A stretch of DNA of 64,000 bases from contig NZ_CP007441.1 of the NCBI RefSeq assembly GCF_000590475.1, positions 3,106,660-3,170,659 of the forward strand. Reading direction: 5' to 3'. The stretch is from Stutzerimonas stutzeri (GTDB lineage: Bacteria; Pseudomonadota; Gammaproteobacteria; Pseudomonadales; Pseudomonadaceae). The notes beneath the pieces are model-generated. The model saw only the letters and a program-made list of their open reading frames with translations, was not told the DNA's origin and searched no databases. Every line of letters begins with the position of its first letter. The stretch's first letter is position 1. The position numbers were made by a program, and so were the translations under genes. Shown piece after piece: positions 16,973-25,832 of this stretch.

Positions 16973-18682
16973 ATGAAAGCCTTCGCCACGCTGTACAGCC
17001 GTCTCGATGCGACCACTTCGAGCAACGCCAAGCTCGCGGCCATGCGCGACTATTTCCGCGAGGCCGACCCCGCCGATGCCGCCTGGGCGGTGTACTTCCT
17101 GTCTGGTGGCAGACCGCGTCAGCTGGTGCCGACCCGCATCCTGCGCGAAACCGCCATGCAGGCCTCGAGGCTGCCGGACTGGTTGTTCGAGGAAAGTTAT
17201 CAGGCGGTCGGAGACATGGCCGAAACCATTTCGCTGCTCATTCCCGAAGCCAAGCACAGCTCGGACGACGGCTTGGCCGTGTGGATGCAGGACAAGCTGT
17301 TGCCCCTGCGCGGCCTGCCGCCTGAAGAGCTGGCCGAGCGCCTGCCCGCGCTGTGGGCGCAACTGGACCGACTGAGCCTGATGGTCTGCATCAAGTTGAT
17401 CACCGGCGCCTTTCGCGTTGGGGTTTCGAAACTGCTGGTGACGCGGGCGCTGGCCTCGCTGGTCGATCTCGATCCCAAACGCGTGGCCCAGCGGCTGGTT
17501 GGCTACACCGACCTGTCTCACCGCCCCAGCGCCGAAGGCTATCTGGCACTGATCGCCGACGAATCCGAACACGAGCACGCACAGCGCGGCGGCCAGCCCT
17601 ACCCGTTCTTTCTCGCTCATTCGCTGCAGGCGCCGGTGGAAGAGTTCGACACGCTGCTCGGCGCGCCGGAGCACTGGCTCGTCGAGTGGAAGTGGGACGG
17701 CATCCGCGCCCAGTTGGTCAAGCGCGACGGGCAGATCTGGGTCTGGTCGCGCGGTGAGGAATTGGTCAGCGATCGCTTTCCCGAGCTGTGCGAGCTGGCC
17801 GGATGCCTGCCAGACGGCACGGTGATCGACGGTGAAATTCTGGTCTGGAAGCATGCCCCCGACGTATCGCCGAATGAGCTGTTCGACGTCCCCGAAGGCC
17901 AGTCGGCAGTGGGTTCCGAGCGATTCGGCGTGCAACCGTTCGCCCTGCTGCAACAGCGCATCGGCCGCAAGAACCTCACCACCAAGGTGCTGCAGGACGC
18001 GCCCGTTGCCGTGCTCGCCTACGACCTGCTGGAATGGCAGGGCGACGACTGGCGACAGCGCCCGCTGCGCGAGCGCCGACAGCGACTCGAGGCGGTGGTC
18101 GAGCAATGCCCCAACCCACGGCTGATGACCTCGCCACAGGTGGAAGGTCGCGACTGGCCGGACCTGGCCCGCCAGCGCGAGGCCTCACGCACCTTGGGCG
18201 TCGAAGGCATGATGATCAAGGCGCTGGCGGCGCAGTACGGTGTCGGCCGGACCAAGGATGTCGGCGTCTGGTGGAAATGGAAGGTCGACCCCTATTCGGT
18301 CGACGCGGTATTGATCTACGCCCAGCGTGGCCATGGTCGGCGCGCGAGCCTTTATACCGATTTCACCTTTGCCGTCTGGGATGGTGAACCGGGCGATCCC
18401 GAGCGCAAGCTGGTGCCCTTCGCCAAGGCCTATTCGGGCCTGACCGACGAGGAGATGCGCAAGGTTGACGCCATCGTGCGCAAGACCACGGTGGAGAAGT
18501 TTGGCCCGGTGCGCAGCGTGACGCCGACCCTGGTGTTCGAGCTCGGCTTCGAAGGCATCGCCGCCAGCAGCCGCCACAAGAGCGGCATCGCCGTGCGCTT
18601 TCCGCGCATGCTGCGCTGGCGCCTCGACAAGCCGGTGGACGAGGCCGACTCCCTGGAAACGTTGAAGGAGTTGCTCGGGTGA
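16973..18682 (+). CDS. ATP-dependent DNA ligase (ligase-associated damage-response type)
   Basis: This 569-aa protein has an N-terminal ligase DNA-binding domain (about 1-200), a nucleotidyltransferase domain with adenylated Lys240 in WKWDGIRAQ, and a C-terminal OB fold. Later motifs include DGEILVWK and VDPYSVDAVLIYAQRGHGRR. It matches the family annotated as the cisplatin-damage-response ATP-dependent ligase. The ATG at 16973 is favoured because the frame before it overlaps the exonuclease and is not conserved-looking. It seals nicks using ATP, unlike the housekeeping NAD-dependent LigA. Confidence 0.95.
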   Translation: MKAFATLYSRLDATTSSNAKLAAMRDYFREADPADAAWAVYFLSGGRPRQLVPTRILRETAMQASRLPDWLFEESYQAVGDMAETISLLIPEAKHSSDDGLAVWMQDKLLPLRGLPPEELAERLPALWAQLDRLSLMVCIKLITGAFRVGVSKLLVTRALASLVDLDPKRVAQRLVGYTDLSHRPSAEGYLALIADESEHEHAQRGGQPYPFFLAHSLQAPVEEFDTLLGAPEHWLVEWKWDGIRAQLVKRDGQIWVWSRGEELVSDRFPELCELAGCLPDGTVIDGEILVWKHAPDVSPNELFDVPEGQSAVGSERFGVQPFALLQQRIGRKNLTTKVLQDAPVAVLAYDLLEWQGDDWRQRPLRERRQRLEAVVEQCPNPRLMTSPQVEGRDWPDLARQREASRTLGVEGMMIKALAAQYGVGRTKDVGVWWKWKVDPYSVDAVLIYAQRGHGRRASLYTDFTFAVWDGEPGDPERKLVPFAKAYSGLTDEEMRKVDAIVRKTTVEKFGPVRSVTPTLVFELGFEGIAASSRHKSGIAVRFPRMLRWRLDKPVDEADSLETLKELLG

Positions 18683-18941
18683 GCGGCTGGGTTGGCCGCC
18701 ATTGCCTCGCCGAGCTATGCCGAACGCTACCGAGGCGCCAGCTGTTCCCACGCCGAGCATGGCAACGATCAGAGCCACCCAATGCACATCCGGCACCGAG
18801 CCGCCCTCACGCTCGCCCTAGCCCTAGCCCTAGCCCAACGAGGAGCCTGGCGAGCCAAGGTCAAGCGAGTTGCATCCGTGGGTACCTGAACGCAGGCACG
18901 TCGATGCACCCGCCGGCACGCCATCGCTGGCGCTACCTCGG

Positions 18942-21551
18942 ATGAGTAGGCAGCCCAGCGCCCTCGGCGAGGCCTGGTTCGCCAGCCGTGGCTGGCAACC
19001 CTTCCCGTTCCAGCAGGACGTCTGGCAGGCGGTGCAAAACGGCGAATCCGGGCTGCTCCACGCAACGACTGGCTCAGGCAAAACCTACGCCGTCTGGCTG
19101 GGTGCGCTGAACCGATTCTCCGCTGCATCGGATGATCCGAACGAACCGCGAAAAAAGACCGCACCTTCAGATAAACCCGCGCCCCTGACTGTTCTTTGGA
19201 TCACGCCCATGCGGGCGCTGGCGGCCGACACCGCCCGCGCGCTGCAGGCGCCGCTGGACGATCTGGGTAGCCACTGGAGCGTTGGCCTGCGCACCGGTGA
19301 CACCGCCAGCGCCGAGCGCGCCCGTCAGAGCCGACGGCTGCCCAGTGCGCTGGTCACCACTCCGGAAAGCCTGACGCTTCTGCTGACCCGCGCTGATGCC
19401 CGTCAGGCCTTTGCTGGTTTGCGCATGCTGGTGGTGGACGAGTGGCACGAGCTGCTGGGCAACAAACGCGGCGTCCAGCTGCAACTGGCGCTGGCCCGGC
19501 TGCGCAGCTGGATGCCGGAGCTGATCGTATGGGGACTCTCCGCGACGCTGGGCAATCAGCCGCATGCGCTAGAGGTCTTGCTGCATCCGGGCCAGGGCCG
19601 GCTGGTGCAAGGCAAGGTCGACAAGCAGCTGCGCGTCGACACCCTGCTGCCGCCGAGCATCGAGCGCTTTCCCTGGGCGGGCCATCTCGGCCTGCGCATG
19701 CTGCCGCAAGTAGTCGAGGAGATCGAGTCGGCTGCGACCTCGCTGGTGTTCACCAATACCCGCTCGCAGTCGGAGCTCTGGTACCAGGCGATTCTCGAAG
19801 CGCGCCCGGATTGGGCCGGATTGATCGCCTTGCACCATGGCTCGCTGGCGCGCGAAGTGCGCGACTGGGTCGAGCTGGGGCTGAAGCAAGGCGCGTTGAA
19901 GGCTGTGGTCTGCACCTCCAGCCTGGATCTGGGCGTGGATTTCCTGCCGGTCGAGCGGGTGCTGCAGATCGGCTCGCCCAAAGGCGTAGCGCGGCTGATG
20001 CAGCGCGCCGGCCGTTCCGGTCACGCGCCGGGACGCGCTTCGCGGGTCACCCTGGTGCCAACCCACAGCTTCGAGGTGGTGGAGGCCGCCGCGGCCAAGG
20101 TCGCGGTTGCCGAACGACGGATCGAAGCGCGCAGCGCGCCGCACCGGCCGCTGGACGTACTGGTGCAACACCTGGTGAGCATGGCGCTGGGCGGCGGTTT
20201 TCGGCCCGAGGCACTGCTCAATGAAGTCCGACAGGCCTGGTCCTACCGCGACCTGGACAACGAACAATGGCAGTGGGCGCTGGCCTTCGTCCGCCACGGC
20301 GGGCACTCGCTGACGGCGTATCCGGACTATCAACGGGTCGAGCCGGACGAGACGGGTCTATGGAAAGTCCCCAGTCGGCGTGTCGCGCTGCGCCATCGAA
20401 TGAGCATCGGCACCATCGTCAGCGATGCCAGCCTGACGGTGAAATTCTGGGCCAAGGGTGGCAGCGGTCGCTCCCTGGGCACCATCGAAGAAGGTTTCAT
20501 TGCCCGCCTGCGCCCGGGTGACAACTTCCTGTTTGCCGGCCGGCTGCTGGAGTTGGTGCGGGTCGAGAACATGACCGCCTACGTCAGCCGCGCCACGGGC
20601 AGGAAGGCCGCCGTGCCGCGCTGGAATGGCGGGCGCATGCCGCTGTCCAGCGAACTCGCCGATGCGGTGGTCGAGCAGCTCGGCGCCGCCTCGCGTGGGG
20701 AGTTCGCGAACGAAGAGATGCGCCTGGTAGAACCGTTGCTGCGGGTACAGATGGACTGGTCGACGCTGCCGACCGAAACCACGCTGTTGGCCGAAGTGAT
20801 GAAATCCCGCGAAGGTTGGCACCTGTTTCTTTACCCGTTCGCCGGCCGCCACGTGCATTTGGGGCTCGCCAGTCTGCTGGCCTGGCGCATGGGCCAGCGG
20901 CAGCCGGTAACCTTTTCCATTGCGGTGAACGACTACGGCTTCGAGTTGCTCTCAGCGACCGAAGTGGACTGGCAATACTGGCTGACCCCGACCTTGTTCA
21001 GTCGGGACGATCTATTGCATGACGTACTCGCCAGCCTCAACGCCGGCGAACTGGCGCGCCGGCGTTTTCGCGAAATCGCCCGCATCGCTGGCCTGGTGTT
21101 TTCCGGTTATCCCGGCGCGCAGAAAAGCGCGCGGCAATTGCAGGCGTCCAGCGGGCTGTTCTTCGATGTGTTCCGTCAGTACGACCCGAGCAATCTGCTG
21201 CTGACCCAGGCCGAGGAAGAAGTGCTGCGCCAGGAGCTGGAAGTCGAGCGACTCGAACAGACGCTGACGCGGCTACAGCAGCGCCGGCTGGATATCCACC
21301 CCGTCAGGCGCACCACACCCTTGGCGTTCCCGCTGATGGTGGAGCGGTTCCGCGAAAGCATGAGCTCGGAGAAGCTGGCCGATCGCATTCGACGGATGGT
21401 CGCCGAACTGGACAAGGCCGCAGGGCCCGGCGGCTATCAGCCGGAAGCGGACGCCAGCATTGCCGTGGAACGCGAGACCAGCCCGAAGCGTAAGCCGCGT
21501 GCGACCAAGGACGGCACGCCACGGCCAAAAAAGGCGCGGCGTATGCGCTGA
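18942..21551 (+). CDS. ligase-associated Lhr-like DEXH-box helicase
   Basis: This 869-aa superfamily 2 helicase of the Lhr-core type has Walker A in HATTGSGKTYA, a DEWH box (VVDEWHELL), motif III SATLGN, motif VI QRAGRSGH and the long Lhr-specific C-terminal half. It should translocate on ssDNA and unwind duplexes in the ligase-associated damage response. The TTG-initiated longer frame from 18870 is rejected in favour of the ATG, although the ribosome site before it is poor. A charged, Arg/Lys-rich tail ends the protein. Confidence 0.94.
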   Translation: MSRQPSALGEAWFASRGWQPFPFQQDVWQAVQNGESGLLHATTGSGKTYAVWLGALNRFSAASDDPNEPRKKTAPSDKPAPLTVLWITPMRALAADTARALQAPLDDLGSHWSVGLRTGDTASAERARQSRRLPSALVTTPESLTLLLTRADARQAFAGLRMLVVDEWHELLGNKRGVQLQLALARLRSWMPELIVWGLSATLGNQPHALEVLLHPGQGRLVQGKVDKQLRVDTLLPPSIERFPWAGHLGLRMLPQVVEEIESAATSLVFTNTRSQSELWYQAILEARPDWAGLIALHHGSLAREVRDWVELGLKQGALKAVVCTSSLDLGVDFLPVERVLQIGSPKGVARLMQRAGRSGHAPGRASRVTLVPTHSFEVVEAAAAKVAVAERRIEARSAPHRPLDVLVQHLVSMALGGGFRPEALLNEVRQAWSYRDLDNEQWQWALAFVRHGGHSLTAYPDYQRVEPDETGLWKVPSRRVALRHRMSIGTIVSDASLTVKFWAKGGSGRSLGTIEEGFIARLRPGDNFLFAGRLLELVRVENMTAYVSRATGRKAAVPRWNGGRMPLSSELADAVVEQLGAASRGEFANEEMRLVEPLLRVQMDWSTLPTETTLLAEVMKSREGWHLFLYPFAGRHVHLGLASLLAWRMGQRQPVTFSIAVNDYGFELLSATEVDWQYWLTPTLFSRDDLLHDVLASLNAGELARRRFREIARIAGLVFSGYPGAQKSARQLQASSGLFFDVFRQYDPSNLLLTQAEEEVLRQELEVERLEQTLTRLQQRRLDIHPVRRTTPLAFPLMVERFRESMSSEKLADRIRRMVAELDKAAGPGGYQPEADASIAVERETSPKRKPRATKDGTPRPKKARRMR

Positions 21552-21802
21552 AAACGTCGTGGCGATGAAAAAAGGTTTCCGCCCGCCCCTAAAAAGTGAA
21601 GCTTCATCCCGGGGTCGGGCCTCTCACAAGACCAAGAGCAGCCCGCACCACACCGCTTTAGTCGAGGCGCGCCCCGCGACGAAAGCAAGCTTGCGAACGC
21701 CCAAACAAGCACAGCTTCGTCTCGAGGCGGGCCTCCCAAACAACGTCAAAAGCAGCCTACACCGACATAGGAGCCGCCACTCGTGCGCGATAAACTGCCG
21801 AC

Positions 21803-22459
21803 ATGACCCCACACCTGCCCATCGAACTGGAGCAAACCGAGCTCTGGCTGCTCGCCGACAAGGCCATCTACTGGCCAGAACGCCAGGCGCTGCTGATTGC
21901 CGACATCCACTTCGGCAAGGCCGCCGCGTATCGTCGTCTCGGACAGCCAGTGCCGCATGGCACCACACAAACCAATCTGCTGCGGCTCGACGCGCTGCTG
22001 GCGCGCTACCCATGCCATCAGTTGATATTTCTCGGCGACTTTCTGCACGCGCCGGAATCCCAGACGCCTGCCGTTCTGGCGCAACTCCACCAATGGCGCG
22101 CCGCTCATCCTGAGCTCGCCATCACGCTGATCCGCGGCAACCATGATCGGCGTGCCGGTGATCCTCCAGCGAGTCTCGACATGGCAGTGGTCCCCGAGCC
22201 CCTGCTGCTCGGCCCTTTCGCTTTGCAGCATGAGCCCGACCCTCACGCCACCCACCATGTGCTGGCCGGTCATCTGCACCCGGCTTTGCGCCTCAGCGGG
22301 CGCGGTCGCCAGAGCCTTCGCCTGCCCTGCTTCTGCATCGGCGAGCGGGTGAGCCTGCTGCCTGCCTTCGGCGATTTCACCGGAATGATGGAAATCGACG
22401 CCAACGCGGGTCGGCGTCTGTATGTGGTTGGGGATAACAGTGTGTGGCGGGTGACTTGA
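21803..22459 (+). CDS. pdeM: ligase-associated damage-response phosphoesterase PdeM
   Basis: This 218-aa calcineurin-like metallophosphoesterase has the full motif set: IADIHFGK, FLGDFLH, RGNHD and AGHLHPAL, which bind two metals. It matches PdeM, the DNA endonuclease/phosphodiesterase member of the Lhr-ligase-exonuclease gene set. It is the last gene of the set, separated from the helicase by a 251-bp stretch rather than tightly coupled. Confidence 0.93.
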   Translation: MTPHLPIELEQTELWLLADKAIYWPERQALLIADIHFGKAAAYRRLGQPVPHGTTQTNLLRLDALLARYPCHQLIFLGDFLHAPESQTPAVLAQLHQWRAAHPELAITLIRGNHDRRAGDPPASLDMAVVPEPLLLGPFALQHEPDPHATHHVLAGHLHPALRLSGRGRQSLRLPCFCIGERVSLLPAFGDFTGMMEIDANAGRRLYVVGDNSVWRVT

Positions 22460-22466
22460 CCGGGGA

Positions 22467-22700
22467 TCAGGCCTGCGAAATACCGGTTACGGTGATACCA
22501 AAGCGCTCGGCCAGGCGTGTGGCCGGCGTTTCCTCGATGTCTGGATCGTGCTCGTAGGCATCCTCCTCTCCGGCATAGTCCAGTTCAGCCCTCTGCGTAA
22601 CCAGCGCTACCGCCTCGTCTATATCCGGCTGATGATCGGATTCAGTCCTGAGGATGGATGTGTTGCCGTCTTTGCTGTACGCGATGATCCAAGTCGTCAT
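22467..22700 (-). CDS. small acidic hypothetical protein
   Basis: This 77-aa acidic protein (pattern EEDAYEHDPDIEET) has no signal or membrane segment. The ATG at 22700 follows GAGGGGGCATCC, a good ribosome site; a longer frame to 22730 has none. It converges on pdeM, ending 7 bp from the pdeM stop. I do not recognise a family and see no functional motif. Confidence 0.65.
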   Translation of the reverse strand: MTTWIIAYSKDGNTSILRTESDHQPDIDEAVALVTQRAELDYAGEEDAYEHDPDIEETPATRLAERFGITVTGISQA

Positions 22701-22883
22701 GGATGCCCCCTCTTCTAGCGCCTTCGGCAAATTGGTTCGCCGATGTCGGCGTCGCTTTGTTTAGAGACTAGCCCGTCGTGTTCGGTTCTGCCGCTTATGC
22801 TTGATTCGGACGATCTGCCGAACGGTCTGAACAGGGCTTTAGAGCGTAGGTCATCGATAGGGAGGAGAACAGGAGACGAGGCC

Positions 22884-24215
22884 ATGATTCGATCACGCCC
22901 CCGGCCTACCGAGGCGACCGATGAACAACTGGTCGAACTGCTGCGCCACCACGCGACGCCGCTGCCGGCGATCGATGACCCGGCGTTCGCGGCCCACTTC
23001 GACGCGTTCGCCGACGCGCGGGTCGTATTGATCGGTGAGGCCAGCCACGGTACGTCCGAGTTCTACCGCGCTCGAGCAGCCATTACCCGACGGCTGGTCG
23101 AGCACCATGGTTTCAACATCATCGCCGCCGAAGCGGACTGGCCGGATGCGGCGAAGATCGACCGCTACGTACGCCACCAACAGCCACCGAGCTGGGTCGA
23201 GGAAGGTTTCAAGCGCTTCCCGACCTGGATGTGGCGCAACCAGGAAGTCGCCGATTTCGCCGGTTGGTTGCGCAGTCACAACGAAGCCCTGGCACCCGAG
23301 CAACGCGTGGAGTTTCGCGGCCTGGACGTTTACAGCCTCGGCTCCTCGATCCGCGAAGTGCTGGACTATCTCGACCGCGTCGATCCGCAGGCTGCCAGCG
23401 CTGCGCGCCGCCGCTATGGTTGCCTCAGCCCTTGGCATGAAGAACCGGCCATTTATGGCCATCAGGTGATGCTTGGCGAGCCGTCCTGCGAGCACGCGGT
23501 CGTCGAGCAATTGAGTGAGCTGCTCGATCAACGGCTGCAATACCTCGAACGGGACGGCGGCAGCTTCTTCAACGCCGAGCGCAACGCCCGCGTGGTACTC
23601 GCGGCGGAGCAATACTACCGGGCCATGTACCAGGGTTCGGCGGAATCCTGGAACCTGCGCGACCGGCATATGTTCGACACCCTACGCGCGCTGCTGGATC
23701 ACCGTGGCGCCGACGCCAAAGCCGTGGTCTGGGCACACAACTCGCACATCGGCAATGCCGCGTCGACGTCCATGGGCTGGGGCGGCGAATTCAACATCGG
23801 CGAACTGTGCCGTACGGCCTTCGGGCGCGACGCGGTGCTAATCGGGATGGCCACCGATCGCGGCGAAGTGGCGGCTGCGGACAACTGGGACGAGCCGATG
23901 CAACTCAAGCAGGTCCGCCCGTCACGCTCGGACAGCTGGGAGCAACTGTTCCTGCGCACCGGCATCGCCGCGTCACTGACCAGCTGGCGCGAAGATGCGC
24001 CGTTGCGCCAGGCCTTGGCCAGACCGCGCCTGGAGCGGGCCATCGGCGTCATCTACCGCCCGGCCACCGAACGTCAGAGTCATTATTTCCAGGCTGTATT
24101 GTCCGAACAATTCGACGCCCTGATCTGGCTGGAGCAGACCACTGCGGTGTCGCCGATCGGCCCTCAGCAGATCGACGATGAAATCGTTCCGGATACCTAC
24201 CCATTCGGAGAGTGA
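22884..24215 (+). CDS. erythromycin-esterase-family hydrolase
   Basis: This 443-aa protein of the erythromycin esterase (EreA/B-like, succinoglycan biosynthesis) family has VLIGEASHGTSEFYRAR and AAEADWPDA. A later KAVVWAHNSHIGNA block carries the conserved His used in catalysis. Despite the name, most chromosomal members have no shown macrolide activity, so the substrate is unknown. The start at 22884 follows AGGAGAC. Its stop lies 3 nt before the phosphoribosyltransferase start, a frequent pairing. Confidence 0.88.
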   Translation: MIRSRPRPTEATDEQLVELLRHHATPLPAIDDPAFAAHFDAFADARVVLIGEASHGTSEFYRARAAITRRLVEHHGFNIIAAEADWPDAAKIDRYVRHQQPPSWVEEGFKRFPTWMWRNQEVADFAGWLRSHNEALAPEQRVEFRGLDVYSLGSSIREVLDYLDRVDPQAASAARRRYGCLSPWHEEPAIYGHQVMLGEPSCEHAVVEQLSELLDQRLQYLERDGGSFFNAERNARVVLAAEQYYRAMYQGSAESWNLRDRHMFDTLRALLDHRGADAKAVVWAHNSHIGNAASTSMGWGGEFNIGELCRTAFGRDAVLIGMATDRGEVAAADNWDEPMQLKQVRPSRSDSWEQLFLRTGIAASLTSWREDAPLRQALARPRLERAIGVIYRPATERQSHYFQAVLSEQFDALIWLEQTTAVSPIGPQQIDDEIVPDTYPFGE

Positions 24216-24218
24216 GCC

Positions 24219-24914
24219 ATGCGTGCGTTCCTGCCTGAATCCCATTTGTTTCGCGACCGCAGCCATGCCGGCCAGGAACTGGCCGAAGCACTGCAGCACT
24301 TAGCCGACCTGAAACCGCTGGTGCTCGCCCTACCCCGTGGCGGCGTCCCCGTTGCCTTTGAGGTGGCGCGCATCCTCAAGGCCCCGCTCGATCTGGTGCT
24401 GGTGCGCAAGATCGGTGCGCCCGGCAATGAAGAGCTGGCGCTGGGCGCGGTGGTCGACGGCGCCGAGCCGAAGTGGGTGATCAATCAGGAGTTGTTCAAC
24501 CAGCTCGCGCCACCGCCTGACTGGTTCGAGAAGGAAATGCAGCGCCAACTCGCCGAATTGGAGCGTCGCCGCCAGCGTTATTGTGGCGGGCGGGCCGCAC
24601 CGGCGCTCAACGGCCGCTGCGTGATCGTAATCGACGACGGCGTCGCCACGGGCGCCACCGTAAGGGCTGCGCTGAAGGGATTGAAACAATCCAGCCCCAG
24701 CAGAATCGTGCTCGCCGTGCCCGTGGGGCCGCGTGTGGAAATCGAAATGCTGAGAACAGAGGTGGACGAACTGGTCTGCTTGGCGATGCCCGAACCGTTC
24801 ATCGGCGTCGGACGTCATTACGGTGACTTCGAGCAGACGAACGACGAGCAGGTCATCGACCTGCTCGCGCGTGCTCAGGCCTTCGCTACAGACACATCGG
24901 AGGCCCGAATTTGA
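24219..24914 (+). CDS. phosphoribosyltransferase-domain protein
   Basis: This 231-aa type I phosphoribosyltransferase fold has the PRPP loop VIVIDDGVATGAT and an N-terminal LALPRGGVPVAFEVA block. Related proteins occur alone or fused to erythromycin-esterase-like domains; the exact substrate is not known. The near-contiguous gene order with the upstream hydrolase (3 nt gap) suggests a joint function. Confidence 0.87.
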   Translation: MRAFLPESHLFRDRSHAGQELAEALQHLADLKPLVLALPRGGVPVAFEVARILKAPLDLVLVRKIGAPGNEELALGAVVDGAEPKWVINQELFNQLAPPPDWFEKEMQRQLAELERRRQRYCGGRAAPALNGRCVIVIDDGVATGATVRAALKGLKQSSPSRIVLAVPVGPRVEIEMLRTEVDELVCLAMPEPFIGVGRHYGDFEQTNDEQVIDLLARAQAFATDTSEARI

Positions 24915-24916
24915 AG

Positions 24917-25078
24917 TCAAGCCACCGGAGCGGGCGGCGGCTGGTCCGGAATGGTCGGTTCGCCCGGCTCACTCGGTAAATCCGGTACGCCGGGCTCTTC
25001 CGGGTCGCCCGGCACGCCGTTGGCCTGCAGGCCGTAGCTATCCAGCGGATCCGTATAACGGACGGATTCATTTCCCAT
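24917..25078 (-). CDS. 53-aa Pro/Gly/Glu-rich small protein
   Basis: This short frame begins ATGGGAAATGAATCC behind a strong ribosome site (GGAGGGCAACGAC). It encodes 53 residues with a distinctive tail of PGxPxxP-like steps: VPGDPEEPGVPDLP, then SEPGEPTIPDQPPPAPVA. There is no signal or membrane segment, and it is acidic and probably disordered. It ends 2 bp past the convergent phosphoribosyltransferase stop. The good start and codon structure favour a real gene, but no family is recognised. Confidence 0.55.
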   Translation of the reverse strand: MGNESVRYTDPLDSYGLQANGVPGDPEEPGVPDLPSEPGEPTIPDQPPPAPVA

Positions 25079-25184
25079 GTCGTTGCCCTCCACTACATTG
25101 GCCGGCAGTCCCGGCAGGTCTATAGCTGTAGAGGGCGCGTGAGCGGGTTCGATCCGTCCATCTGTCGGGCGTGACCGCCCGGCA

Positions 25185-25724
25185 TTACCACATCAGATCG
25201 TCAGGAATCTGGTAAGCGGCGTAGGGATCGTCCGCATCCGGGGCTTCAGTCTGGGTATTGAGCTGAACGATGCGGCGCGGATCGCGCTCCTGAATCTTCA
25301 GCGCCGCCTCGCGCGGAATCACCTCGTAACCTCCACCGTGCCGGACGATCGCCAGCGAGCCGCTAGACAGCTTGTCACGCATCAGCTTGTTCACCGACAG
25401 GCGCTTGACCTTCTTGTCGTCGACGAAGTTGTAGTAATCCTCGGTGGTCAGTTTGGGCAGGCGGCTGGTCTCGATCAGTTGCTTGATCTGCGCGGTGCGC
25501 GCCTTCTGCGCAGCTTTTTCCTGCTGCTGACGGTTCAGTTCCTGATCACGGGCGAGCTTTTCGGCCTGGGCCTTGAGTGCCGCTTCACGCTGAGAGTCGT
25601 CCTTTTCGACCTGGCCTTTCTTCACCAGGCGTTGCTGTTTTTGCTGTTGCTTGCCGGCCTGCTTGGCCTGCTTCTCATTGACCAGCCCGGCTTTGAGCAG
25701 CTGATCGCGAAGGGAAAGACTCAT
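25185..25724 (-). CDS. DUF2058 protein (YaiL-like)
   Basis: This 179-aa protein begins MSLSLRDQLLKAGLVNEKQA. A long Lys/Gln/Arg-rich helical, likely coiled-coil region follows (about 20-85), then a conserved C-terminal half (LTTEDYYNFVDDKKVKRLSV). This is the DUF2058/YaiL family, sometimes labelled a nucleoprotein or polynucleotide-associated enzyme; function is unproven. It is cytoplasmic and sits 108 bp downstream of mazG on the same strand. Confidence 0.9.
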   Translation of the reverse strand: MSLSLRDQLLKAGLVNEKQAKQAGKQQQKQQRLVKKGQVEKDDSQREAALKAQAEKLARDQELNRQQQEKAAQKARTAQIKQLIETSRLPKLTTEDYYNFVDDKKVKRLSVNKLMRDKLSSGSLAIVRHGGGYEVIPREAALKIQERDPRRIVQLNTQTEAPDADDPYAAYQIPDDLMW

Positions 25725-25797
25725 GTGTCGGCTCGTCTCGTGGTGAATTCAAAAAATGGGCGCAGGGTAAACATGCGTAATGGCGCTGGAGCGCATT

Positions 25798-25830
25798 GTG
25801 GTGGATGTGAAAAGCGACATCCACCCTCGC
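25798..25830. repeat. gtggat-type palindromic repeat, copy 1
   Basis: GTGGATGT ... ACATCCAC forms a hairpin at 25801-25824. The same 24-mer recurs exactly at 26781-26804, and related hairpins lie at 26706-26737 and 45389-45418. It sits between DUF2058 and mazG. Confidence 0.7.
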
Positions 25831-25832
25831 GG

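Noticed and set aside
18679..18945. 88-aa and 65-aa frames between ligase and helicase
   Set aside because: They run through a CCCTAG repeat and have no clear start signal. The ALALALA stretch looks like a signal peptide but comes from the repeat.
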